Positions 51,638 through 60,681 of a stretch of 64,000 nucleotides of DNA are shown here, piece after piece. The stretch lies in assembly GCA_025517425.1 (NCBI GenBank), contig JAOPJY010000001.1:1412217-1476216 (forward strand), read 5' to 3'. A program made the position numbers and the translations under genes. Source of the stretch: Halobacteria archaeon AArc-dxtr1. Lineage in GTDB: Archaea; Halobacteriota; Halobacteria; Halobacteriales; Natrialbaceae. The notes under the pieces are model-generated. The model had not been told where the DNA came from, ran no database searches, and was given only the letters and a program-made list of their open reading frames with translations. Position 1 is the first letter of the stretch, and every line of letters begins with the position of its first letter.

Positions 51638-51910
51638 ATGTCCACCCACCATCACACTGCGTCCCACCGCGAGTTGGTCTCGAGGACGACGGAGAGCCCG
51701 GAACTGGTGGATCGATCAGCCGGAGGTTCCCGAACCGATCCCTTCCTGCCACTCGCAACGAATATCGAGCGAACGAGACACCAGTTGCGAATCGCGTTCC
51801 TCGAGCGCGAGCTTGCAGCCAGTCGGATGAACAGACAGGCCATCATCAATCAGTACGAACTCGTTCTCGAGGAGCGAGCGTGCGACTGTAATCGTCCCCA
51901 CAGCACGTAG
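51638..51910 (+). CDS. Small haloarchaeal protein with coiled-coil segment
   Basis: 90 residues: a polar N-terminus (1-40), then an amphipathic helix NIERTRHQLRIAFLERELAA continuing to about 80 (NRQAIINQYELVLEERA), and a Cys-containing tail. It is likely a real gene because the helix is well formed and an operator-like array precedes it. Function unknown; it could be a small regulator or structural partner. The TFB gene begins about 100 bases downstream in the same direction. Confidence 0.6.
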   Translation: MSTHHHTASHRELVSRTTESPELVDRSAGGSRTDPFLPLATNIERTRHQLRIAFLERELAASRMNRQAIINQYELVLEERACDCNRPHST

Positions 51911-52013
51911 CCAAGCCACCGGCCAACAAGCAACCGCCCCACCCACATTCACAATATATTCTAACCCATAATTTAAGTTGTGATGTGCACGATATTATTG
52001 TGTGTGACAATAC

Positions 52014-52898
52014 GTGCCGACCGACCAACCAGGACCGGATACGATCTGCCCGGAATGTGACGGACGTTTGCGCTCGATGAACACCGAAACCATCTGTGAG
52101 GAGTGCGGACTGGTTTCCACAGAGGATGCCATCGATCGTGGCCCAGAGTGGCGATCGTTCGACGACGGGGTGGACCGACGACGAACGGGCGCCCCGCTCA
52201 CTCGATCGAGACACGATCGTGGACTCTCGACGGAGATTGGCTACGGAACTGGGTCCCGGCTCACGGGACGCAAACGCCGCCAGCTTGCGCGGATGCGCCG
52301 GGAGCACAATCGAGCGCGGATCGCTTCGAAGGCGGATCGAAACCAGGTGTACGGGTTCACCGAGATCAGGCGAATCGTCTCTGAGCTTTCCCTCCCCGAA
52401 TCCGCACGCGAGCAGGCGTGTTCGCTGTTCGACTCCGCTCAGTCTGCCGACCTCTTTGCCGGGCGATCGATCGAGGGGTTCGCAGCCGCAGCAGTGTACG
52501 CGATCTGTCGGACACTGTCGATCGCCCGAACACTCGCAGAGGTCGTCGCAGTCTCTCGTGCAGACCGCGAGGAGTTGAAAGTCGCATACGACGCCCTGAA
52601 CCGCGAGCTGGGGTTGCCCACCGGGCCGATCGATCCTACGCAGTACCTGCCGCGGTACGCGTCGAAGCTGGATCTCGATTCAGCGGTCGAGCGCATAGCT
52701 CGGGAGTATGTAACCCAGCTAACCGAGGCACGCGTAATCGGGGGTCGAAACCCCAGCGGAGTGGCAGCAGCATGTCTCTACGCAGCGGCGATCGAGTGTC
52801 CGCAGACAGAGCGAATTACCCAGGCCGCCGCCGCAGACATTGCAGACGTACAGCCAGTGACCGTCCGGTCGACGGTCACCGAACTCGAAAAACTCTGA
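52014..52898 (+). CDS. tfb: Transcription initiation factor TFB paralogue
   Basis: 294-residue basal factor that bridges TBP-DNA and RNA polymerase. An N-terminal zinc ribbon (C12/C15, C28/C31), B-finger-like RGPEWRSFD, a basic linker, and two cyclin repeats (about 115-200 and 205-294) are present. It is shorter and more diverged than the main TFBs, as haloarchaeal TFB paralogues often are. It starts at GTG 52014 after a clearly AT-rich promoter region (51945-52005). It converges on mcm with 29 bases between. Confidence 0.92.
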   Translation: MPTDQPGPDTICPECDGRLRSMNTETICEECGLVSTEDAIDRGPEWRSFDDGVDRRRTGAPLTRSRHDRGLSTEIGYGTGSRLTGRKRRQLARMRREHNRARIASKADRNQVYGFTEIRRIVSELSLPESAREQACSLFDSAQSADLFAGRSIEGFAAAAVYAICRTLSIARTLAEVVAVSRADREELKVAYDALNRELGLPTGPIDPTQYLPRYASKLDLDSAVERIAREYVTQLTEARVIGGRNPSGVAAACLYAAAIECPQTERITQAAAADIADVQPVTVRSTVTELEKL

Positions 52899-52927
52899 GC
52901 GACGGAGAATCCACGGGTCGCGTCGAA

Positions 52928-55900
52928 TCAGGTAGTCCGAAGCGAGTCCGTACTCGGCTCGTAGACCTCGCCTTTCTGTTTTAATTTCTCGATCTCGCGT
53001 TCGGCTTTGGACTGATCGAGCCCGATCTCTGTTGCCCGGTCGAGAACTATGTCAATCGGAGCGCCGTCGTCGTACTCCTCTTCGACCTCGCCGATCAGCT
53101 GCTTGATATTCTTGATCCGGTCGCGCTGGGACTTCGAGGTGCCGGCCTCGACGATGTCGGCGTCGAACTCGCCGGTTTCGGGATCGACGCCGATGTCCTG
53201 CAGACAGGAGCGGACGATCTCGATCACCCGCTCGGCGTCCTCTATTTCAACCGTATCCGAGAGACGAATGCGAGCGCTGGCCTCGGAGAGCCGGACGAGT
53301 GCTTCGAGTTTTCGGGCGGTGACCGGGATGGGGGCGTCCTCGTCGGTTCCCTTCGACCGGAGGTCGACGTAGAAGTCCCGGATCGCTTCGCGGGCCTCCT
53401 CGGTCATCCGCGGGTGACAGTTCTGTTTCGCGTAGGCGACGTACTTGCGCAGGAGGTCAGCGTCGATCGCGGGATCGACCGTCTCGGTCATCTCGTCGAT
53501 CTCGCCCTGGCTGACGTCTAAGTTAGTCATCTGCTCGCGCTGTGTCGTCAGCTCTCCGGCGTAGTTGGTGGTGATGATGTGCTCTGCAAGGTTGCGGTCT
53601 TTTTCCTCGTCGGGCTGGTCCGTGACCGTGAAGATGAGGTCGAACCGCGAGATGAGCGCCGGTTCGAGATCGATCTGCTCGCTGATCGGCTCGTAGTGGT
53701 CGAACCGGCCGTACTTGGGGTTAGCGGCGCCCAGCAGCGAGCAGCGGGATTTCAGGGTGGCGTTGATTCCCGCCTTCGAGACCGAGATTTTCTGCTGCTC
53801 TAACGCCTCGTGCATGGCCGACCGGTCGTCGGCGGCCATCTTGTCTAGCTCGTCGACCGCGGCGATTCCCTGGTCGGCGAGCACGAGCGCGCCGGCCTCT
53901 AAGGTCCACTGTTGGCCGTCGCCGAAGTCATCTCTCACAGCTGCGGCAGTAAGCCCCGCGCTACTGCTGCCTTTTCCGGACGTATAGACGGACCGAGGGG
54001 CGATGTTCTGGATGTAGCCCAGCATCTGGGAGTTGTGCGAGATGACCCCGTTCGAAACGTAGTTGTGCGTCCCTTCGATCTCGAGGTCGTACACCCAGTC
54101 ATAGTCGGGGTCGACCGTTTCGATTGATTCGATGCGTTCCCAGTAGACGTCGCCTTCGACGAATTGCTCGAGAGCGGCGATGCTCGCTTTTACGGATCCG
54201 CCGTCTGCTAATGCACCTTCTTCGGTCTGGCTCTCCTCCCTTGGTAGTGCGGCTTTGAAGGCTCCGATGACCTCTCGAAGGCTCTCGCGGCTCGGATTTC
54301 TCGATCCTCGTTCGTAGTGTTGATACGTCGATCGAGGAAGTCCACAGTCAGCTTGTGTAAGCGATAGCGACTCACGAATCTGTCGAAGCTCCGACCCGAT
54401 ATCAGGAATGATATCGAGGTTAGTGTTCCCTTCCGTATCGACGTACTGTTCGGCAGAGTCCTGTTTTCGCTGCGTTACGAATCCGATCTTCGCGACGTAC
54501 GTCTCGAATTCGCTGCCGCTTATTCTGAGACGATAACTGCCATTACGTCGTTCGTGAAGTTGTGACCGGATCCCGACAGAGAGCAGGAGCGTTCTGATGC
54601 CTTCGAGCAGTTCACGGCTCATTGAAGCGACGGTTATCTCTCGCTGCGACGCCGAAACGTGGCCCTCCCCTTCGATGAACGCTTTGAGGAACTCCGACCT
54701 CGTCGAGTCACTAGCTTCGAAAAGGTCATCCGGGACACATTGTTCGTCGGATGACTGAAGGATACACGGTTCGAGCGCTTCGAGGAAACTTACGAACTCA
54801 CCTGCTGAACAGAGTAGTTCACGGGCTTCTTTACTCTCATGGGGATCCCGTTCTGTCGTATTGAGACCCAGTTCCTCGAGAGCGTTCGTTGCATCGTTCA
54901 GGACTTCTCTATCGTTGTTTGTAATCGAAACGAATCCGGTGTTGTCATTTCGCTTCTCTACATAACCCTCTGCAATTATGTATCCGATTAACCGGGATAA
55001 CGAAGGTGTCCACTCCGTCGGCAGATCGAGTTGAACGGCATTCCGAGACTTGGATCGTCGGAAGTCGACATCGAGAACGTCCTTACCGTCTGTTGGATAG
55101 TTTCGAGGTGCAGCAACGAACTGTCCCTCAGTGAGATCATCTGCTACAACCGGTGTGAACTGTCCGTCTTGTTGGACGAACAGCGGATGCGACGGCGTCA
55201 CCTCGAGTTCCCGTCCACTCACGGTCCGAATTCGATACATTTGCTCAGGTGCTTCGCGTTTCCACACTTTTGTCGCCCGCTGGGGAGCAATGGATCCGTC
55301 GTCCTGAAGCGATGGGACCTCGAGATCAATCTCGTCCCACCAGCCGTCATCGATTGGTTTCGGGTCCTCGAAATGTGATTCGACGAGTTCGCGAATCGGG
55401 ACCGTTCGTCCGTCCGCGAGCGTGATATTCGTATCTCCTTTCACACACTTTCCAGTACCCGGATCACCGATGAGGAGCATGTGCAGGTCCCCGCGAATCC
55501 GGGAGCCGTCGGGCAGCTGTTTCGTCACGCCCGAGAACAGCTGCAACATCATGGCGAGCTTCTCTTCGTCGTAGCCGTAGATCGAAGGGGCGATGGAGTC
55601 GACCATCCGCTCGTAGATGTCCTCCTGGCTCGAGAGGCGGACGATCTCTTCTTTGTCCTCGCCGGTGATATCCATGTCCTCGAACTGCTCTTCGTCGACG
55701 TCGACTGCCATCCCTTCCATGTAGAAGTCGAAGATGGGCGACTTCTCCTGCTGGTTGCCCTGCTGTTCGAGTCGGAGGACGCCGACTGCCGAGACGTGGT
55801 CGCCCGGCGTCACCTCGCCGGTGATGTCGTCTTCGACGTGGACGTCGAGCGCCTGGGGCGTCTCGCCGCCGCGCAGGCCTTCGGGGCTCTCCTGGATGCG

Positions 55901-56446
55901 TAGCTTCTGGGCGTCGACGAACTCGGACTGGTCGAAGTTCACCCGGAAGGGGCCCTGGCGTTCACAGCCCTGGCACTCGTGGGGTTCCTGGAAGTCGCCA
56001 CTGGACTGGGGAACACGGGTGAGGGTACCACAGAGCTGACACTCGAAGGCCGCCTCCTCGATCTTGGGGCGGACGTCTGTCGCCTTGCGGACGATGCCCC
56101 GAACCTGAACCAGCGAGTTCATGTCGCGGGCGCGGATGTCACGGATCTCCGGCGACTCCGTCTCGGCTAAGTTGCGAACTCGGACGTGGGCCTGTCCGAG
56201 GCTGACGTCGATCGGAAGATCGTACAGTCGTAAGGCCTCCTCGGCGTAGCGCTGGAGCTGTTCGGGCTGGGCGAGGACGTCGTCTGCGAGGTCGGGATCG
56301 TACCGGTAGAGATCCTGCCAGTCGATCCAGAGCGACCGCTGCTCGTTTGGGTATCGCTGCGCAAGCTGTTTGATCTCGTTGTCGTAATAGTTGCGGAAGA
56401 ACTGCTCGAACGCGTCGACGAGTTCGGAATTTCCCGCTTGCGCCAT
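52928..56446 (-). CDS. mcm: Replicative helicase MCM, with intein in Walker A
   Basis: 1172-residue precursor; 700 residues after splicing. Extein: N-terminal MCM domain with zinc ligands C136/C139 and C158/C161, AAA+ core with GDPGTGK (327-333) rejoined to SQMLGY by splicing, Walker B-like LVLADQGIAAVDELDKM, Arg finger SRFDLIF and a C-terminal winged helix. The intein spans residues 334-805, placed exactly between Lys and Ser of Walker A, so the helicase is inactive until it is removed. A TATA box at 56473-56478 is 30 bases from ATG 56446. Confidence 0.96.
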   Translation of the reverse strand: MAQAGNSELVDAFEQFFRNYYDNEIKQLAQRYPNEQRSLWIDWQDLYRYDPDLADDVLAQPEQLQRYAEEALRLYDLPIDVSLGQAHVRVRNLAETESPEIRDIRARDMNSLVQVRGIVRKATDVRPKIEEAAFECQLCGTLTRVPQSSGDFQEPHECQGCERQGPFRVNFDQSEFVDAQKLRIQESPEGLRGGETPQALDVHVEDDITGEVTPGDHVSAVGVLRLEQQGNQQEKSPIFDFYMEGMAVDVDEEQFEDMDITGEDKEEIVRLSSQEDIYERMVDSIAPSIYGYDEEKLAMMLQLFSGVTKQLPDGSRIRGDLHMLLIGDPGTGKCVKGDTNITLADGRTVPIRELVESHFEDPKPIDDGWWDEIDLEVPSLQDDGSIAPQRATKVWKREAPEQMYRIRTVSGRELEVTPSHPLFVQQDGQFTPVVADDLTEGQFVAAPRNYPTDGKDVLDVDFRRSKSRNAVQLDLPTEWTPSLSRLIGYIIAEGYVEKRNDNTGFVSITNNDREVLNDATNALEELGLNTTERDPHESKEARELLCSAGEFVSFLEALEPCILQSSDEQCVPDDLFEASDSTRSEFLKAFIEGEGHVSASQREITVASMSRELLEGIRTLLLSVGIRSQLHERRNGSYRLRISGSEFETYVAKIGFVTQRKQDSAEQYVDTEGNTNLDIIPDIGSELRQIRESLSLTQADCGLPRSTYQHYERGSRNPSRESLREVIGAFKAALPREESQTEEGALADGGSVKASIAALEQFVEGDVYWERIESIETVDPDYDWVYDLEIEGTHNYVSNGVISHNSQMLGYIQNIAPRSVYTSGKGSSSAGLTAAAVRDDFGDGQQWTLEAGALVLADQGIAAVDELDKMAADDRSAMHEALEQQKISVSKAGINATLKSRCSLLGAANPKYGRFDHYEPISEQIDLEPALISRFDLIFTVTDQPDEEKDRNLAEHIITTNYAGELTTQREQMTNLDVSQGEIDEMTETVDPAIDADLLRKYVAYAKQNCHPRMTEEAREAIRDFYVDLRSKGTDEDAPIPVTARKLEALVRLSEASARIRLSDTVEIEDAERVIEIVRSCLQDIGVDPETGEFDADIVEAGTSKSQRDRIKNIKQLIGEVEEEYDDGAPIDIVLDRATEIGLDQSKAEREIEKLKQKGEVYEPSTDSLRTT
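54032..55447 (-). mobile_element. MCM intein with LAGLIDADG endonuclease and embedded HTH
   Basis: 472-residue in-frame insertion C334-N805, followed by S806. Splicing blocks: Cys1 in CVKGDTNI, GRELEVTPSH with the TxxH pair T417/H420, and the C-terminal HNYVSNGVISHN. Two LAGLIDADG-like motifs, LIGYIIAEGYV (486-496, acid E493) and FLKAFIEGEGHV (acid E594), keep the acidic residues, so homing may be active. Residues 687-724 read as an XRE-like helix-turn-helix. The insertion sits at a highly conserved catalytic site, as inteins prefer. Confidence 0.93.
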
Positions 56447-56472
56447 TGCACTGGGATAGGGGCGCCACCGCG

Positions 56473-56478
56473 TATAAA
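56473..56478 (-). promoter_or_regulatory. TATA box of mcm
   Basis: TATAAA on the plus strand (TTTATA on the coding strand) is about 30 bases upstream of ATG 56446, consistent with a leaderless mcm mRNA. Confidence 0.6.
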
Positions 56479-56566
56479 TTGTGGCATAGTCCGGCGAAAG
56501 TGGAGGGGCGGTGAGCCGGCGGGCCCCACACTGTGTGACTCGTCGGCGACGTTCCGAAGGCGTCAG

Positions 56567-58642
56567 TCAGTATCGGTTGTCGTCGTTCGAACCGAACCGA
56601 CTACGGATTCGCTTGACCGCGTACGCGCCGCCGACGGCGCCAACGGCGCCCGGAAGGAGGGCAGAGCCGGAGACGTCGTCGGCGTGGTCACGGAGGCCGA
56701 GATCCCGCAACCGGTCTTCGACGCCGGCGTCCGGAACCCAGTCGGGGAGGATGCTGGCCTCCGAGACGGTGTACGGTCGCATCATATCGTGGTCCTCGTG
56801 CTCGATCATGTGACAGTGCCACATGTACTCGCCCGTCTGATCGGTGAACAACCCCTCGTACTCGCCGAAGTGGACGATGACGTGGACCACCTCGCCGGGG
56901 TGGACGGTTACCACGTCGTTCCAGCCCAGTTCGTACGATTCAGGCGGCTCGAGCGCGTCCGGATCGACATCGTCCTCAGCCGGGTCGTACTCCGAGGTCG
57001 GCTGTCGTCCGAGCACCTGAAACTGGACCAGGTGGAGATGAACCGGGTGGGACATCCCGGTGAAATTGTCGAAGCTCCAGATCTCGGTATCGCCGAGCGT
57101 GGGAGTTTCAGTCACCGGGTCGGTCATCCGCAGGCCAGACGGCTCGTCCTCCGTCCCGAGGAGGTGCATCGTCCGGCCATAATCGTCAGACTGGGCGGTG
57201 AGCGTGAGGTAGCGCTCGTTGTCGACCGAGTCGACCGGAATCTCAGGGACCTCGGTCAGTTCGCTTGGCACCTGGCTGTCGTCTTCCCCATCGGCGTCGG
57301 CGGCGACCTCGATCAGCATGATCTCGGGGAGCGGTTCGGAGTCGTCCACCCCGTTTCCGGTCTCACCGCGGTACACCGCCGGCGCGTCGTTGTGGAGGAT
57401 GAGCGTCTCGCCGGCGTAGTCGGTGAAGTCGACGACGACGTCTGCGCGCTGGCTCGAACCAAGTTCGAGGCGGTCGTCGGTCTCGACCGGCTCGGAGAGC
57501 AGCCCACCGTCGCTGCCGATCTCGACGAACGGGGGGCCGCCGGCGCCTACCTCGCCCGAAGACTCGTCGTATTCGAGTAGTTTGAGGTTGTAAAAGCGAC
57601 TGTTGGAACCATTTAGCATCCGGAATCGGTATTTTCGTGGTTCGACCGAAAGACGCGGCCAGGCCTTCCCGTTGACGACCGGCGTGTCTCCGAAGAAGTG
57701 TGGGACGATGCTCGGTTCGGGATGCGAATCGTCGGGACTGCCGTGTGTCTCGGAGACGGCAGTTGGGTAAAAGAGAGAGCCGTCGTCGTTGAAACGCCGA
57801 TCCTGAATAAGAAGGGGGATCTCGTACTCGCCGTCGGGGAGGTCGAGGCTACGCTCGTGATCGTCCCGAAGCAGATAGAATCCTGCGAGGCCGGCGTAGA
57901 CGTTCAGTCGCGTGATGGCCTTCGCGTGGTCGTGATACCACAGCGTCGCCGGCGGCTGGTCGTTGACGTAGTAGTAGTCTTTCTTCTCGAAATCGGGACC
58001 CGTCTCCGCAAAGTCGCGGGTGAACCAGGCTTGGGCCTTCCCATCGCTTACGTCTTCGATACTCCCGCCGTGGAGATGGGTGACGGTCCGCACACCGTCT
58101 ATATCGTAGGGAATCATCTCGTCGTGGATCGTGGTGTCGACGGGGAGGAGATGATCATCCGGTAGATCGTTCTTCCACCGGACGTAGATCGGCTCGCCGC
58201 GCTCGGCCTCGATAGTGGGGCCGGGATACTGCCCGTCGAACCCCCAGACTGTCGTTTCGGGGAGATCGCGGTGGATCTCCTGTTCGACCTCGCGCATCTC
58301 GATTTCGTAGTAGGGGTGGTCGTCTTTCGTCCCGGTCGGCTCGACGGTGCCGGGGCGTGGCAGTTCGTCGACCCACTTCTCGAGATCCGGAGACGAGTGT
58401 TCGGTCTGGGTCAGTTGGGGAATTTCGGACGCGCGCTGAACCGAAGTGGTCTCTCCCGAAATAGCGCCGGTCGACGACGCCGACGTCGCGGCCGCACCGC
58501 TCGATCCGAGCAGTCCAGCAGCCCCAATTCCCCCGATCCCCTTCAGGATGGATCGCCGCCTTGCAGGGAGTTCGGTACCGACACTAGTCCCACCGTCCCG
58601 CTGCGCCCGGTGGACGGGTGACGAGCGCTGATCGTCTGTCAT
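56567..58642 (-). CDS. Tat-exported multicopper oxidase (laccase/CotA-like)
   Basis: 691-residue extracytoplasmic copper enzyme that couples one-electron oxidations to oxygen reduction. ARRRSILKG (27-35) starts a Tat signal. Copper ligands are present in order: HLHGG, WYHDHAK, HPVHLHLVQF and WHCHMIEHEDHDMM, giving the T1 and trinuclear T2/T3 centres. The size and order match haloarchaeal laccases such as LccA. Ser/Thr/Ala-rich residues follow the signal. The start at 58642 (MTDDQRSSP) is preferred over the slightly longer frame. Confidence 0.93.
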   Translation of the reverse strand: MTDDQRSSPVHRAQRDGGTSVGTELPARRRSILKGIGGIGAAGLLGSSGAAATSASSTGAISGETTSVQRASEIPQLTQTEHSSPDLEKWVDELPRPGTVEPTGTKDDHPYYEIEMREVEQEIHRDLPETTVWGFDGQYPGPTIEAERGEPIYVRWKNDLPDDHLLPVDTTIHDEMIPYDIDGVRTVTHLHGGSIEDVSDGKAQAWFTRDFAETGPDFEKKDYYYVNDQPPATLWYHDHAKAITRLNVYAGLAGFYLLRDDHERSLDLPDGEYEIPLLIQDRRFNDDGSLFYPTAVSETHGSPDDSHPEPSIVPHFFGDTPVVNGKAWPRLSVEPRKYRFRMLNGSNSRFYNLKLLEYDESSGEVGAGGPPFVEIGSDGGLLSEPVETDDRLELGSSQRADVVVDFTDYAGETLILHNDAPAVYRGETGNGVDDSEPLPEIMLIEVAADADGEDDSQVPSELTEVPEIPVDSVDNERYLTLTAQSDDYGRTMHLLGTEDEPSGLRMTDPVTETPTLGDTEIWSFDNFTGMSHPVHLHLVQFQVLGRQPTSEYDPAEDDVDPDALEPPESYELGWNDVVTVHPGEVVHVIVHFGEYEGLFTDQTGEYMWHCHMIEHEDHDMMRPYTVSEASILPDWVPDAGVEDRLRDLGLRDHADDVSGSALLPGAVGAVGGAYAVKRIRSRFGSNDDNRY

Positions 58643-58851
58643 AACTACGCCATCGAACATCAGTTCGAAACAAGTACTTTCGCTCGAAATTCAGTGCATA
58701 AGTTTCGCGAGAGTTAGTCACAGAAAATAGTCACCGCGCGTGATCGGTCCCGAGCGCGGTTGACGATCGCAAGAGGTGGAGAGGGCGTTCGACAGCGGCG
58801 ATGGGCTTTTTCGGGACGCGGGCGTATCTACTGGCGCCGAGGTGAGAACGA

Positions 58852-59100
58852 ATGTACGAACGATCGAGCAGTCGTTCCGAGCGCGATCCGTTCGACGCCC
58901 TGATCGACACTCTCACCGCGGCGAGCCGGTACGATCTCCTGCTCGCGATCGTTCCGGCAGCGTTCGCGGTTTCGCTGGTCGCAACTGCCGTCTTGGGTGT
59001 GTCGGTACAGCAGGCACTGGTGGTCGCATCCACCGTCGGCGTGTTCGCGATCGTCGACGCCTGCTACCGCAACCCGCCAGTCGAGCAGGGCTCGAACTGA
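58852..59100 (+). CDS. 82-residue two-helix membrane protein
   Basis: A polar, Ser/Arg-rich N-terminus (1-27) precedes two membrane helices (about 29-49 and 53-70) and a short Cys-containing tail. A Shine-Dalgarno-like GAGGTGAG (58839-58846) lies five bases before ATG 58852. No family recognised. It is divergent from the multicopper oxidase and precedes sufU. Confidence 0.55.
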   Translation: MYERSSSRSERDPFDALIDTLTAASRYDLLLAIVPAAFAVSLVATAVLGVSVQQALVVASTVGVFAIVDACYRNPPVEQGSN

Positions 59101-59213
59101 GCAGCGTCGGCCAGCAACCGCCGCCCGTTTTTGTTCGAGATCGAGCACCGCCCGTGTCGCTCGTTTCCTGCCCGGAACCCTTTTACAGCGCAGCGATGTA
59201 GTCTGGCATAGCA

Positions 59214-59633
59214 ATGGGACTGGGCTCGGACATGTACCGACAGCAGATCCTCGACCACTACAAGAACCCCCGGAACTACGGGGAACTCGAGGATCCAACC
59301 TTCACCCACGTCGGCGAGAATCCGATGTGCGGGGACGAGATTCGCATGGACGTCGTACTCGGGGACGACGACGAGACCATAGAACATGTGGCGTTTTCCG
59401 GAGACGGCTGTGCGATCAGCCAGGCCAGCGCGAGCATGCTCTCCGGGGAGCTCCAGGGGAAAAGCATCGACGAGCTACTCGAGATGGACCGAGACGACGT
59501 CGTCGACATGCTCGGCGTGGACATCTCGCCGATGCGGATCAAGTGTGCGGTGCTCGCAGAGAAGGTCGCCCAGGACGGCGCGGAGATCTACCGGGGCGAA
59601 CTCGAAAAGGAGAAAACCTCGACCGAAGAGTAA
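59214..59633 (+). CDS. sufU: Fe-S cluster scaffold/sulfur acceptor SufU (IscU-like)
   Basis: 139-residue zinc protein that takes sulfur from SufS during Fe-S cluster synthesis. Ligands C39, D41, C66 and C111 are placed as in SufU (ENPMCGDEI, SGDGCAISQ, RIKCAVLAE). The start MGLGSDMYRQQIL is typical for haloarchaea; a TATA-like CTTTTAC is about 32 bases upstream. Its desulfurase sufS is 28 kb away. Confidence 0.92.
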   Translation: MGLGSDMYRQQILDHYKNPRNYGELEDPTFTHVGENPMCGDEIRMDVVLGDDDETIEHVAFSGDGCAISQASASMLSGELQGKSIDELLEMDRDDVVDMLGVDISPMRIKCAVLAEKVAQDGAEIYRGELEKEKTSTEE

Positions 59634-59711
59634 CAAGAGATCTCGTTTTGCGGTGGTTTGTCCCCATCTCGCCGGCCACACCCTTACCCGCCGGTACGAC
59701 GGAGGTGACGT

Positions 59712-60119
59712 ATGGTCGACACCGCCCTCGGGTTCGTCCTCGGCGCGATCATCGGTGCGATCGCCACCGCGGCAGGCTCGTACCTGCTTTACTGGAAACG
59801 GGAGCGAGACGCGACCCGCCGGCTTCGGCAGGCCTTCCGGAAGGAACTGCGCGCGTACGAGCACGTCGACGAGGTGATCGACGAGGGCGACTACGAAGGG
59901 GTCACGACGCGCATTGAGGCGCCCGTGATCTACGAGTCTGCGGCCGGTGATCTGGGGTTGCTCACCGAGGACGAAATCGGCCGACTGGTCGCGTTCTACA
60001 GCGCGCTGTCCTGGCTCGACGGGCTGGAAGATCCCGAGGACAAGAAGGCGCGCATCAAGACCGTCCCTGAAAAGCGACGAGCCGCACTCGAGGCGCTGGC
60101 CGAGACAAGTAGTGCGTAG
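59712..60119 (+). CDS. Uncharacterised single-span membrane protein
   Basis: 135 residues. One N-terminal helix GFVLGAIIGAIATAAGSYLL (about 5-24) followed by a charged, helical cytoplasmic domain (WKRERDATRRLRQAFRKEL, then LLTEDEIGRLVAFYSALSWL). It may be a membrane-tethered small regulator. No family recognised. Confidence 0.6.
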   Translation: MVDTALGFVLGAIIGAIATAAGSYLLYWKRERDATRRLRQAFRKELRAYEHVDEVIDEGDYEGVTTRIEAPVIYESAAGDLGLLTEDEIGRLVAFYSALSWLDGLEDPEDKKARIKTVPEKRRAALEALAETSSA

Positions 60120-60175
60120 CGACCTCGGATCGCCGTCGCTCGCGATCGAATCGAGACACCGAGATGGAATCGACG

Positions 60176-60571
60176 TCAGTTGGATAGACCGCTCGTCTGC
60201 GGTTGTGCGGGGGTCGGAACGCAGTGACGGCTGTGCTCTAGTGGTTCGGCGTGCTCGACGAACGGCCTGATCTCGTCGAAGCGCTCGGCCGTGGTGGCGA
60301 CGCCGTTCCCGTCGTTGTACTCGATCACGCCGTAATCGACGAGTTGCGGGAGGTGGTTGTGTGCGAACGAGATCGACACCTGCTGGCACTCCCTCTCGGA
60401 TACTGCCTCGATCGGAACGCCCCGTTCGCGGGCGGCGAGTTCGCAGGAAAGATTGTCGACGTCCACCTGATCGGTGTAAAGAAGTCTGTAGAGGAGAGAC
60501 CGACGCCGCGAATCCGACAGCAGTTCGTGAACGCGATCCACCATCTCCGGTTCCATCGCTTCGGACGTCAT
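60176..60571 (-). CDS. DUF7344-like winged-helix protein
   Basis: 131-residue haloarchaeal winged-helix protein. RVHELLSDSRRRSLLYRLLY, a helical middle, and the recognition region VSISFAHNHLPQLVDYGVIEYND are typical of the DUF7344 family, in which the RRR-LLY stretch precedes the wHTH. Start ATG 60571 is chosen because homology begins at MVDRVHELLSDS. It may be a phage- or stress-linked regulator; the target is unknown. It is upstream of radA by about 110 bases on the same strand, but has its own start. Confidence 0.75.
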   Translation of the reverse strand: MTSEAMEPEMVDRVHELLSDSRRRSLLYRLLYTDQVDVDNLSCELAARERGVPIEAVSERECQQVSISFAHNHLPQLVDYGVIEYNDGNGVATTAERFDEIRPFVEHAEPLEHSRHCVPTPAQPQTSGLSN

Positions 60572-60681
60572 TGACGAACGGGAAAACGAGGGAGAGTAAT
60601 AGAACCGTACTGCCAAATTATTTTAATTCGCTATCCGGTGAGCACTGACCCCGGCCCCAAGGGGAACTGCCGGATCAGTCC

